64,000 nt of DNA from Seriola aureovittata (taxonomy: Eukaryota; Chordata; Actinopteri; Carangiformes; Carangidae): positions 13,610,732-13,674,731 of the forward strand of contig NC_079375.1 of assembly GCF_021018895.1 (NCBI RefSeq), given 5' to 3'. A program made the position numbers and the translations under genes. Below the pieces are notes generated by a model that saw only the letters and a list, made by a program, of their open reading frames with translations, was not told the DNA's origin and did not search any database. The stretch's first letter is position 1. Each line of letters starts with the position of its first letter. Shown here piece after piece: positions 1 to 13,300 of the stretch.

Positions 1-647
1 GTCACGCACTGCATTGTTTGCACTCTAGGAATCCCTTTGCTGCTAGTTTGGAGAGTTTCGCTCAAGAGAGAAAATAAGGAGAGGCAGAGGGGTCTGTCAT
101 AGAACATCTCGACACACAGTAGAGGAGGCAATAGTAAATAATGAAATAATAAAATCTTATTTTATGCAGACCTGATGATTTGGATTGAGGAAATTACTGG
201 CATAAATCCCGGATGTTGATTTGCAGAAAATAAATAAGATCCTCCAACATTTGCAGTGGCATCACAAGTCAAATATGTGGGCGTTGTATAAACATGGATA
301 GTGGAGGAAAACCCCAATGCATCATTTTGATAATTTACACAGCTTTTTTATACTTATTTGCAGAATCACTATTTCCAAGACATTTTTTGAGGACCCCTGA
401 GCCTCAAGTCTAACAGTTAAACACCTTGCAATATATTCTGTGTAAAATAATGGAATATTTAAGAAAGGACATTTCACTGTTATGTGTTTTAGGTGGCAAT
501 AAGGACTATAAATCACACAGACCAAGGCGAGAGTGATAGTCCAGAGACAACAATTGCTCATCCTCAAAACATTTTATTTCTCTTTCACTTTTTTTTACCC
601 AGCATAAATTTCTTGGAACTAATGCCTGTGTTTATTTGTCTCTACAG
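1..647 (+). other. slc22a23: Intron of slc22a23 upstream of the first exon seen
   Basis: No exon is recognisable here. The stretch ends in a pyrimidine-rich acceptor (tttgtctctacag) directly before the first readable slc22a23 exon. The N-terminal part of the transporter (first membrane segment and the large extracellular loop) must lie upstream of the window. The sequence is AT-rich, and I see no clear repeat or regulatory element. Confidence 0.6.
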
Positions 648-3600
648 TGGAGTCTGGTGTGTGACTCAGCATGGAAAGTCCATATTGCAAAGTTCTCTCT
701 GTTGGTGGGATCCATCTTTGGATACCTGGTGTTCGGAATCCTTGCTGACTGGTAAGATTTTCAGCCAAGTTTTGTCACACAAGTCTTATTGACAGATATG
801 TAGAAATGAAAAGGTATTTTCAAGCATCCACATTTCTTTTTACCTTATTTTGTAGGTTTGGCCGCCACCCAGTGCTAATCATATCGGTGCTGTTCATGCT
901 GGTGTTTGGTTTGACTGTGGCCTTCTCTGTCAACGTCCCCATGTTCAGCACCCTGCGCTTCTTTGAGGGCTTCTGCCTGGCAGGAATCACCCTTTCTCTC
1001 TACGTCCTCAGTAAGTCTTTAACTATCACCTAAAAGCCTTGTGTTCATTGACCCTTTGGTAAACCTCACTGCCTTTGCTGTTGTTGCTACACCTGTCATC
1101 TCCATTGTAGCACAGCACACAGGCTATGCAGTTTATGCTGGTATTGTTAGCAGACTAACTACACCTATTTTAGTAATTTCTGACACACTGGATCTCAGAT
1201 ATCACACAGATATAAATGAAAGCAGGCTTCTCATTTCTACCAGAGGATGGTCAATTTGTCAGTTGAAATTAAAACTTTTCTCTCTGTCTCCAACTTTAAT
1301 ATTTCTAGTTGACATAATTTAAAGAAGATTTCTATAAAAGCATCTTAAATATGCACATGATGGCTACATTCATGTTAGAAGTAATGTTAAAGGAACTATT
1401 TGTAAGTTTTGCTGTTGCTACATAGCAAACGTTAGCATTAAAAGCTGTTTACTTACCAGTCCTGCCAAGAGCTTCAGCCATTGTTGTGTTTACAAGACAA
1501 GAGGTTATAATACGCCCTCTGAGCAGCGCTACTTCTTCAGGGCAGACTGGACGCTACAGTGACTTGGTATCCAAAAGTGACTAGATGGTCTGACCGGGCC
1601 GGTGGTAGCTGGTTAGCATGCTAACTTCAGTAGAAGAAAAGAAGTGAAAGAAACAGAAGCAAAACAAGAGGGTTGCTTTCCAACGCTGGAGACAGCTCTT
1701 GGCGGGTAAAGTAATGAAGTTTGATATTGAACTCACAATGTTTCTTCTAGACTGGTAAGTAAACAGCCGTTAATGCTAATGTTGGCTATGTAGCATTAGC
1801 AAAACTTACAAATATCTCCTTTAGCGGAATGAAGCTAAAGCTAACAGGTCATAGGCAAAACGTCAGCCTCTTACAAGAGATAAGGCTTTGAGAAGAAGAT
1901 ATTAATTGACTGATATGTTTGGAGAAACAAAAAAACAAATTTGTGCTCCTGATTTTAATAATTTTGTGCTCTCAAATTAATAATTTGTGCACACTAAAAT
2001 GTCTCACACTCACGTCTGTGTTGAATGAGTATTTTGCCTTATACTATGATAGCCTGATGCAGAGATGTTTTGCCCTGGGCCCTGCAGGTAGAACCCTCTG
2101 AAAGCTAGTTGTTGCTTTATCTCAGGTTTGTAGAGGGTACTTGGTTTTAATGTTTCCACTAAACAGAAGTGCTGACAAGATATGGCCACAGCAGCAATGC
2201 AGGAACAGCCTATAGAGAATGGATGCTTATTTCCTGGAACATGTAGTTATCTGAAGATCAAACTGGTTTGTTGGCTCCATGTCTAGGAAAAAGGAGCATC
2301 TCTTGTTGTTCAAACACTGTAAGGAGTGCAAGAGTCAGAACTTCAATATTATTCATCACATCCATATAATCGTATTATGGCATTCCTAAATGTTGTGTTT
2401 GACAAATCTCACCCCTTTAGCCAAAATCTGTCAAAGCATTCTATCTTACGTACTGGAAAATATATATATTGAAAATAATGCCTTGATATTATGATTATAT
2501 TATTACAATTCTAATTTTGTCTATACCGCCCTCTCTTAATCCTTAATATCCTCCCACTGTTACTGTGCTCACTAACAACCTGACACACCTAATCAAAAAG
2601 CTATTCCACTTTAATTCCTGTCTCTAGCTGAGGATAGCATTCAGCTAAAAGAAGAGTAATTGTGTTGCAGTGACCTCCTAACATTTATTAAACTGAGAGC
2701 CATTGTTGGGATAAATTCTCATTACTGAGAAACTGCCACCCTCCGTATCCTTGAAGTGAACTCTTTAATTTTGATTTAGGTGCACCTGCATGTGTCTTTT
2801 CCTGAGATTTTAATCCTTGTTGCTGCTAATCAATATTCTGATAACAACAGAAGGGGTGGTGGGGGGGGCTTGTCTTCACTATAGCTTCACCCATCACTGC
2901 AGGAAGAGTCTCCACAGACTCTTGTGCTCGTGGAGATGAATCTTCTCTGTTGATGTGATCTTCTCCCTGCACAGTAAAGGTTTAAATAATTAGTTCTGTG
3001 GGATGTTATGCGGGAATATTACTGAATGCAGGTTCCAAAGAATGGGGGAGAAGGGACTTTTTTGATAGCATCCTGATAATTGGCAATGGATCCTTAAAAG
3101 CCTCTTTGGCTGCGGTAATTGACCAGTGTGGAGGCAGGTTGCAAAAGTGGAGGGAAGGGAAGATGAGAGGGAGGGAGCAGGGTGAGACAATGAAGGAAGG
3201 GGCCTTCAATGTCCTTGTCTTTCTAATTTTTTGTATACCTTGAAAAGCATTGCCCCACTCCCAAAATAGAAAGGCCGTTAAATCCAGAGACAAAGGGAAA
3301 AGGGCGGAGCAGACGGAGGCAAAGGGGTGGAGTTGTACTGTATAGCAGTTTATCAAATTTAAATGAACTTGACATCAGCGTCCATTGTTTTCGCATAAAC
3401 TTACAGTTTATAGTTTGAATGAATCTGTGGTTCTCAACCTGGTAGTTGGAGCCCATAAGGAGGTGGAGAGATTGCACAATAATTTTACGGAGACAATATT
3501 TTTCTGTATTTCTCTGAGACAAGCTTATATAACATGCCTATTTGGGTTTTTTTGTCATATTTTAGCTCTTATCTTATGAAATGTAGATTAATATTAAGTT

Positions 3601-5833
3601 AATTGATGCATGTTCTTCATTCCAAATAAATGGCATATTTGTCTTAGAGAGTCCAATTATTGTGAGTCAGAGTAGAGAATTTATAATACCTCACATCTGC
3701 TTTCTTTCTTTCTTCTCAATATTCTTTCTGGAGTTATTTTTTGTTATTCCTCTTTCTTTCCCAGTCTCTACTTTTTAAGTTTACCTTCCCTGCCCGCCTC
3801 TCCTGCTCTACTATTCTATTCCCTATTTTTACATTCATTGCATTTACTATTCTACCATACAATCTGCAATCTACAAAACTACAATACAGTGTTCACAGAG
3901 TAAATGAAGTGGTCATGAACAACCTGTTGCTAGGAGTGTTCTTTTCTTTATTGAAATGCCTTATGAAATATTGATGCAACACCTTACCCTCTACAATCAT
4001 ATTCAAGTACCTGTGCGGTTGAGCAATGGTTTAGAGGCCTAGACGTCGCTAAGATGATATGTTAAAAGCTTCTGTAGCTTTATAGACAAGTAACTCTAGG
4101 GGTAGTCAGGCCTGTGTTAAACCAGGACTGCGGAGTCTGGTTAAATAACCTATGTTATCCTATGTAACAGCAAGTTCCTCAGTTAATGAGCATAGAACAA
4201 GCAGGCGAGCACAGACTTGTCATCCAATCAGTCATTGTATTTCCTCCTTGTTGTTGCAGGGTCATCCATTTAGCTTCCTCATGAAACAATAATCAAACTA
4301 ATTCCCTCACATAAACTGCTCCATTGAATCAACAGTGTCCTTATGACTGTTCAGAAATGATAGCTCTGTCTAAGAGAGCTCGTATCACTATATAGTAGAT
4401 CCAACTTGAGCACGGCTTAGCTGGACATACATTTGCCTATTTGTATAAGTTTTGCGTTACTATACTACCACCCTTATTTCTAATCATGTGTGGCTCCTGT
4501 CACATGATATTTACCCTGTAGCCACTCTGTATTGACAAAACTTCACCAGAGCCGGTCCAGCAGTAGGAACACGGTTGTTCAATAACACATTACTGGAGAG
4601 AATCAATCCTTTTGTTTCACGGCATGCCATTTAGGGTATTTAATGCATTTGCATGAGAATCGGCCACATGCTAAGAGTTTAACTAAGCTAATATATACTG
4701 CTGTCTTGACACTGTGTCAGTCATGTGACATTGCTTCATGTAACATTATAAACCACATGATCCTCTTTCGTGGCTTGCTTTGTTTGACTCTGCTTACAAA
4801 GGAAAGTCTGAGCCAAATCCCGGCTTCAGCTGTTTTTGCACTGGAGACGTTACACTAATCCCCCTTTCTTATCAATCCATGAGCAATTAGGTCTTAGTTC
4901 ATGCATCTTGAAGCCTGGAAGCGCCAATATGTACGATTATTTTAGTCTGGACAATATAATTGCAATCTTCCTGTTTGGTTTGACAATTTCATACATCCTT
5001 GTGAATACGGCCATGAAGTAATAAGAAGACAGCACCTTCCTGACCCCCTATATATATCCTCATTGCTCCATGGAGGCATCAATCAGGAAACCCATTTTGA
5101 GGACATGGGTGAGCTCCTTTTTCTTTTTTTCTTTTTTTTAAGAGTGTGGAGCAATTTGTGCACAGCTACTGACCGTTCCGCCAGGATGGCCTGTCAGAAT
5201 CAAGCCCAATGCAGGGCCCAACATGGCTGATATGATGTGACACTTATACAGCTCCTGACGCTAACTGCCACACAGAGAGACAGAAAAGAGAATCTGTGGC
5301 GGGCTGGTTTCAGACATTCAGACAACAGAATGGGCACCAGCAACTACTATGAGGAGAAAAAAGAAAAAGAGGAACGTAAAGACTGAGAGGAATGTGGAAA
5401 CTGCACTGGGGATAGAGGGAGGAAAGTTTTTCACCTCAGAAGAGTATTAGACTAAGAGGCAGTTTGACACAATTACACCACCACCTCAAGTGAAAGTGAA
5501 GTCTTTCTGTATATTAACATGAAGCCCTTTCATGTATAAACCAAGCAAATGCATCTCTCTAATCCAAAGTATACCAGCAGAATAGCAAAGCCGATTGCTA
5601 TAGAAAGTCATCTGATGCAGCACTACTATTTATACCCCAGTGCTCCAACAGTGTGAGCTAGCCTCTTTAGCATCACAGCACCAGGCAGGAAAGGCTCATA
5701 GTGCCTATAGCTGAGCATCATAGTGCTGCTCACTACTGCATTTTTCTTTCTTTTACAGTAAACACCCCTGCCCCACCCTGCCCCTCCTGTACATCACCTC
5801 TGAACCTTATCTACACCCCCAACCCACCCCACA

Positions 5834-5906
<73 letters not shown>

Positions 5907-5907
5907 A

Positions 5908-5945
<38 letters not shown>

Positions 5946-8900
5946 TACACATACATACAAAGACACTGCACATCATCATGCTGAGTCATGCTAGCTGGCT
6001 GCACTGGGTGTTTGTGTGAGAATTTTGTGATCAGCTTGAGACGAGGCGATTGTGTACTGGGGCAGTGGGCCAGAGCTTGCTCTTTGTTTACACAGGTTAT
6101 ATCATGCACTCACATCAGCTCTTTGGGGCTAAAATCTTTTGTTTTTCTAACACATAAATTACCCCCCCCACACCCCCCCCGAAGTATTTATTTACACCAA
6201 ATATCAGTTTAGCAGTATTATTACACTGAGAAAAGGACACATATCATATAACTTTCTGAAACAATTGTAGGTTAAAGTGAGGTTTCACTCGATAAAAAAA
6301 GTGTGTGCATGACTTAATGTTTTTCATCTTACAACTCTGACCTCCTGAAAACAACTATTTAATGTTTTTAAGCAGCAGGAGGTTTACTTTGAGAACTACA
6401 TGTAATTGCCTTACAGAAAAGAGCTAATGTCTCTACACTCATCCTAAGTGGATGTTCACTTTCCATGTCTGACTCAGAGGCAGCATGTCTATACATGCCA
6501 TAGCTGTGTGTGAGAGAAGCCTTGTAGAGAGAGATACTGTAGACATGCACAGAGAGAGGGAGAGGGAGAGAGAGAGAGGGACAACAGACGGAGCGCATGA
6601 TTCTGTTGGGTCATGCATCATAAAGAGCTTCATGATTTTTCTGTCAGTAACCTTTGACACACATGCTCATGACTGCTCTGTGTGTGATGATCTAGAAGGC
6701 AAAAGTTATTTTTAATGGCGGATGTTGTGGTACAAACGCATGCTAATGCTTTGGCAAAATAGCCAGCTCACGTTGTTGTCCTCCTACTATACTTATTTAT
6801 TTGAATAAAGATGGTGCATTCACAGGGATAGGAAACTTCAAAAAAATGATGTTCAGATTTATCAGTACATGTGAATTTAAAAAGTATCAATAACATTTCC
6901 AGAGCTTAGTCAAGACAAGCTTTCCAAACACTATGATGGAGGGGACCTTCTTTTTTTTCTGACAAACCAGATGAGAGGTCAGGGCCACATAAATAAAGGC
7001 AATGACTGCAACAGATCACACAAAAGCACAGTCAACCGTGGCTGGCACTGAATAGTCATCTAGTTGACCAAAATTGTAGAAAAAGATATCATTGGCAATT
7101 TGAAATTTATCTTGAAAACCTAACCTGTTACTATTCACCACAAAATGACAAAAATGAAACCGTGTCATGCACTGAAATAACCTTATATTCCGAGCTGATT
7201 TAGTACTGTGGTCTTGTATTGAGTCATGGCTAAAATTCACACTGCATCCATTATTTATATAATTGGCTTGGATTTTGTTTAGTTAATAATTCCAGTTGCT
7301 GCTTATGAAAATGTTTTTATGTCTCCAAGAGAAGCTGCAAGACAAGACAAAGAAGATAAAGAGATAAAAAATAATGTTAAATGTATCACATTAATGACTA
7401 ATCCATAAATCTTAGATGACCCCATATGAGCAAGTGTAGTTTCTCCAGGGGTGAAAAAAAAGAAACACACATTGTCGTGTATTTCCGCCAATACAGTAAT
7501 TTTGCTCCTGACACGCCCAGACACTCGCACTTTATTGATTGTGTGGGTAGTGTTTGCTGTCACTCCTTCTGTACATGAACTGGACTAGTATGGGTAGTGA
7601 TCAAGTGCCTAAACACAAACAGAAAACTACATTTTACTAGACACACAGTGAAGGGAAGCACACGTGATATGAATGGCATTACAGCACTCTGCTCTACTTT
7701 TCCATAGTAGTTTGCGTTAAAAGCTTTTTTGAAGAGTGCTAAAGTTATAATTTGACCGCCCTTAGTGTTAGTGAGTTAGTTATTACTTTGGAGGTTTTAA
7801 CTGTCTATTGCAACAATGTTATACATTTTAGTTTGGCGGTTTCGCTCTGCTCTGCTCTTCTCATGTGATGTGTCTGAACGAATCCAGTCAAAATTGACAC
7901 AGACTGTCCGTCAGCTTACAACCCCTCTGGCACCGCCTGAGATGCACAACATTTATTGGAACATTAACACATTAAAAGAAACATTTAAAATTCATGTAAA
8001 TCTAAATGCTAATACAGGAGGAGGCTAAGGAGGTGGAGGTAATAAAACTGCTAAAAGCATGCAGCAGTTCAATAGCAAGAAATAAGTGCTGTGGTGTAGA
8101 CGGATAGAATGAGTACAGCAGTGTGTGTGTGTGTGTGTTTGTGTGTGTGTGTGAACAGATACAGAAAGGTTGGCGTCACATATGATTGGATGTGCCGGCT
8201 TAAGCTACAACAATTCTCAGTATTTACTATTAACTACTGTTAATGTTAAAGTGTGTGTGTGAGTGAAAACAGAGTATCAGCATTTGAGAGCACCTTTTAA
8301 CGAATCTTATGTGGTATGCAAAGCCAAAGCCTTACATTTGGTCATGTGACAACACACGTGTCGCGTGAGGTTCCATGAGGTGCTTTCTCTCTGTGGTGCC
8401 CTCCTGTTACCACAGGCATTAATCTCTCTGCGCACAGACGAGGCAGCACAGAAAGATGGAAGCTCTGTGTGTAAATGGTTTAGTTTTGTGTCAATGTCAG
8501 ATGCCTCAAGTCTGGCAGGCAGCATTCTTCCTTTGCCTTTCTCCTCCCCTCACCTGTCTTACTCTCTGTTTTGTGTGTAAGCCATTTATGGATATCACTC
8601 AGTCTGGCCTGACCTGAGTAATGTGTGCCAGATCCGGACTCTGAAGAGAGAAGCTTTTCATTTCCCACCATATGCCTATGCTTCCCGGAGGACAGCAGCC
8701 AGGTCCGCCTCAAACCACTGCAGAGATATTGTCCTGCCATCAGACGGACTTCTCCATTCTGGGGGTTAAGAATGGCCTGAAAGGGATGATGAAATATATA
8801 GTAAGGCAGGGTGTGACATAGACCGTGTATAGAGTGCAAATGTATTTCAGCCAAAGAGTGGTATTTTCCATGATCAGAGGTTGAACTGTCCTCATGCTTC

Positions 8901-10338
8901 CCCATAAGCCGCTCGAGCTGTCTGCTGATAAATGGGTTAAGGTGCAGACTTTTTTTTTTTTTTCTCTCTGAGCAGGGTTAAAGTTCTCTTTTTGTGCAGA
9001 GTTTGCATTTCAGTTGCCCAGCACACTTCCTCCTATCGTACATTTTTATTCTCAGTCTATATTTTAAACTGGATTACTTGGAGTCATGTTCCAATTATCA
9101 TGCAACGCTTTTGAAAGACATTGCATCACATAACCTTAAACTATTTCACACCGCAAACTCCTGAGTGAAGTCCAGTGATTGGCGAAATCAGCATGGTCAA
9201 CCTTTGCACTTCCTTTTTATGGGTGTAAAAAAAAAAAAAAAAGGAGTGGTGTGTCAGATCTTCTTTGGTCAGGCTGATGAATCTGTTGTGTTAAGGTAAC
9301 CCCTGACTTAGTCTTATATTTGTGTCAAAGTGTAAGCCGTTCATCAGTCACTCTGTTCCCATTTCCTGTGAGGGCCGATGACTTGGTTTTGTGCCCATCT
9401 TTCTGTGTGTGTTTAGAAACACACTCATGCGCAAACATTTTCAAAAGAAAATACTCTCCTGCTTGTGTTTCTACTTGTAGTTTGATTGCTGAGAATTTCA
9501 GCTCACATAGAACAAAGGAAAGTGCCTGTGGCTAGTTGAGGCTAGTTGGCATTCTTTGCAGCTCCAGATAAGGGACTAATCAATGAGTATGACCTTATTC
9601 TTAGTCAATAACCCCCTTTCATTGCTTGGAAGAAGAGGGAGGGTACCTTAGGATATTTGTGTGGTAACACAATCACCACTACATATAAACAAAGAGAGAA
9701 GAAAATGCTTCTGAGCCTTCTTTGGAGGTTATCTGCCAGAGAGATTGTAAATAAACAGCTGTTTGTTTTTGCTCATATGTACCCAGGATCTCAATGATGT
9801 ACCATCAGTAGGATCCTCTCTGTGTGCCATGAGCAGAGAAGACCATTCTACATTACCTTTAACTGACCTGACAAAAGGCCTTTGACCTTGTCAGCAGAAT
9901 ATGTCTCTTCATGCTCCATTGGGCCTTCTGCCATAGCCTGTTGGATGATTGTGTTCTCTTGAAATGTGAAGGATACCTTGAGAGCAAAGTGACCTGTTCT
10001 CAGAGACCTCCTTGACTAACTGCGAGTTGCAGAGGGCTAAACACTTGCCTCCACACTGTGTGATTTCTTCCCCTACGGGATCACTGTGTTCCATTGATGA
10101 TGCAGTTTGCCTTGACCAAACTCTTCGATCTACAGTAAGTCCAGGCAAAGATCAAGGTTCATTGGTTCCTAATCAGGGAAATGCTGTGTGCTGACATTGC
10201 TGCACTGGCTTGTCACTCAGAGAGGGCACTGCAAGAACTCATCAGCAGCTTTGCACATGTCTGAATTTGAGTTTGGTCTCAACAAGCATTTTCCATCTGT
10301 GACCGCAGCTTTGAAGGTGTGGAGCTTTAACTGTGTAC

Positions 10339-10378
<40 letters not shown>

Positions 10379-13300
10379 ACCCAGTAAGGATGAGCCCCAT
10401 ACAGTCCACCCACATGAACAAGGACCCAGGCCTCTGAGCTTACTAAGTACATTTTTATGTGGAAGTGAGACTTGGACAAGGCCTGACTAAGCTTGTAGGA
10501 AAGCAGGGCAGATGCGGAGGCTTCCATGCAGGGTACAAAGGGTCACTGTTTTGATGTGTATGAAAATGATATGATTCATATGCTATAGCCTTCACAGTCA
10601 CCAGATTCTGGAGTGATTCATTATGCCTCAATCAAAGTTCCTGTTGGATGGTTGAACAGCGTCTGAAACCCCACACCTTTCCAACACCAGAACTAACTAG
10701 CAATAATCTTTTTTTTTTTTTTTACTGACAACTTTCTGAAACTCCGTCCTACCGACCTGCCATTTTCAGTCAACACAGAAACTGTTGCTAGGGGGCATTT
10801 AAGTTCAAAACAGGCAATCGAAGAAATATGCCAGCCTGCACAGCTGTGTCAATGTGGGGGGGAGAGGAGGGAACACAGCTGTGGGATGGCAACTGTAATG
10901 CAGCTGCACTGTTTGCTTTCACCTGTGACACCTACAGCAGGGCCCCGCAGCTCCAGCTACTGCAGGTGGCACTAAAAATAAATCCTAAAAAATTAAATAT
11001 AGCAAACAAACCAGTGTCCTTATCATTACCTTATACTTAACGGATTGCGTGTGCCAGGATTATGCCGTGAAATCGTGGCAAAAGGCCTTAAGGACCTCAT
11101 GTGACCAGTAAAAGGTCGTGACATTAGCCTGTGGGTACAGGGAGTGGCTGTACTGAGTGCTTTTAGTGGTCAAACAGTCTCTTTCTCTTGTAAAACAATG
11201 GTTCTCCTTGACTGAGCTGTGTACTTGATAGAAGGCTAGTGAGCTACTGTGGCACATACCAGAGAGTGTGATTCATATTCTTATTCTGCCAAAGTCAGCA
11301 AACCAGCCAAAGCTTCTTTAGGGATTATCATTACTATTAATTGGCTATGGGCTTGATCATTGATGATGTCATTTCCACGTTCACTGTGTATAGTAGATGC
11401 ATTTAAATGTGTGTTGTTTTTTTTTTTTAATAGATTGTTGTATGTCCAACTTGTTTTGTCAACCCAAAGACCCTTGATCAGCATCTCTGTTATGTGACAT
11501 CAGATTAGCTATTGGTAGATTTACTGTATGTCAGTAGGACACAGACTGCAGCAGGGCATTGTGGGAATGCTGATCTAGTGGGTTGTGGAGGATTAGGGTC
11601 ACCAGGAGTAAGGTGCTCAGACCTCCCTTCCTTTTCTACAGTCTCGTGTACTCATTCTGAAGTTCAATCTAGAAAATGTGCCATATTTCATGGATACATA
11701 TTTCATGGATATCATAATATAGTTTGTGCTGCTAAGACATCTTACTGTGTGACAGCATAGCTCACCATAGGGTGTCCTTTTCCCGTCACAATGCAGTGGC
11801 CTGTTCAGTGCACATGACGCCTTATTCATAACCGAAGAATTCAAATCCCATGTAGTCCATACCCAGTGAACCGTCACTTTTCTCCCAGCAGCACACACAG
11901 AAGGAGTCTCGAGGTTAGTTGGTTCAAACTCAGCAGGTCTTGCACCCATCGCCCTGCTCTCCACTCATTGGCTCTGTCATTCCAGCTGCGATAGTGTCTG
12001 TGAACAGAGAGCATTATTCATGTCCTCAGAAGGGGGCAAGTCCTAATTGAAATTCCGGTCTTTTCCACTGGAATGAAGCGGGGCCACAGACACCCACTGT
12101 ATTATGCTGGCCCTGTCACCTTGAAAGGCCCATCTGGAGACTGTTCACATTCCTGGGACACAGAAAAGAACCATTAGCGGAAAAAAAAAAAGAAATTGTG
12201 ATCTATAACAAAAAAGGGATGAATGAAGCGGGACAAAAGATTTGGGTGAGGTGAGAACAGCGGCATCACAGTTGTGCTCACTTTCTATGGTTTGATGTGA
12301 AGCCATCTTCAACACTGCAGTAACTAAAGGGCTGGACTGTCTGTGGTTGCTGGCTGCCAGTGTGGTGTGCATGCTAATGACTGGGTGAATGAATCAGTGC
12401 CATTCTGATAGAGGAGAAATGAGTACAAGGAACCTCTTTCTAGTTAGTTCACTCTCACAGCAGCCTACTGTCTCTGAACAACAACTGTACATGGTCATTT
12501 ATCGCATTTTATTTATTTATTTTTTTTTGATTTATTTAACCTCTTTGTATGTACTGTAGCTCTAAAAGTGACCTATATCTCTAACTGACCTTATGGCATA
12601 TTGATTTTTTTTGTTTAATTAATCAATTCATTGTTTGATTAGTCAATTAACTATTAAGTCTTTAACATCTCTTCTTTTATTGGGGGGCACTGGCTACTAC
12701 TCTTGCTTAGTAAAACAACTAGTAGTAAACTAATAATAAGGTGTTTCTCTGTATTAAAAGTCACAATATCTGTGCAATAGTAGTCATACTGTTTGATGAT
12801 ATAGGAATTATGTCTGTGTTGCATCAGAGCAACAAAAACCTCTCATCATGAGATCATCGCTGTCGTCAGGAGCCACGTTCTGGCCTGTTTCTGTCAGCAC
12901 AAGGACAAATCAGATTACTGTTTGGATCCATTGGGTCTGTTTATGTTATTACTCCTGGTGTTACATTGTCAGGAAATCTTGGAAATGTGGCATTTGCCCT
13001 GTTGTCATACATGCCCATTTTGTGTCTTTGTCCCTTGCAGAAAAACCTAATAACCTTTCTTTGCGTCTCTTTTTTGTTCCCCCGTCAGGGATTGAGCTGT
13101 GCCTGCCAGGATGGCGTTTTTCCATGACCATGGTGGCCAATTTTGTGGTGTTGGGTGGTCAGCTGCTGATGCCTGGGGTGGCCTACCTCTGTCGCGACTG
13201 GCAGGTACTTCAAGCTGTTATCATCTGCCCCCTGCTGCTGATGCTGTCCTACATCTGGTAAGGAAATAACTTGAGCATCTGCTGCTTTGGAACAGACTTG

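Larger units (their letters stand above)
1011..13088 (+). other. slc22a23: Large (12 kb) slc22a23 intron
   Basis: Flanked by a clean donor (gtaagt after 1010) and acceptor (cccccgtcag before 13089). It contains an inverted-repeat element near 1.4-1.8 kb, long CA and GT microsatellites, purine-rich GA repeats and several homopolymer runs, listed separately. The open frames inside it are short and show no family resemblance, so I see no nested gene. Confidence 0.8.

Noticed and set aside
5701..6109. Open frames made of His-Thr or Cys-Val repeats
   Set aside because: These are translations of the (CA)n microsatellite.
8480..8905. 141-codon minus-strand open frame in the 12-kb intron
   Set aside because: Mixed composition, no motif, signal or splice partner; length is within chance for 12 kb of intron.
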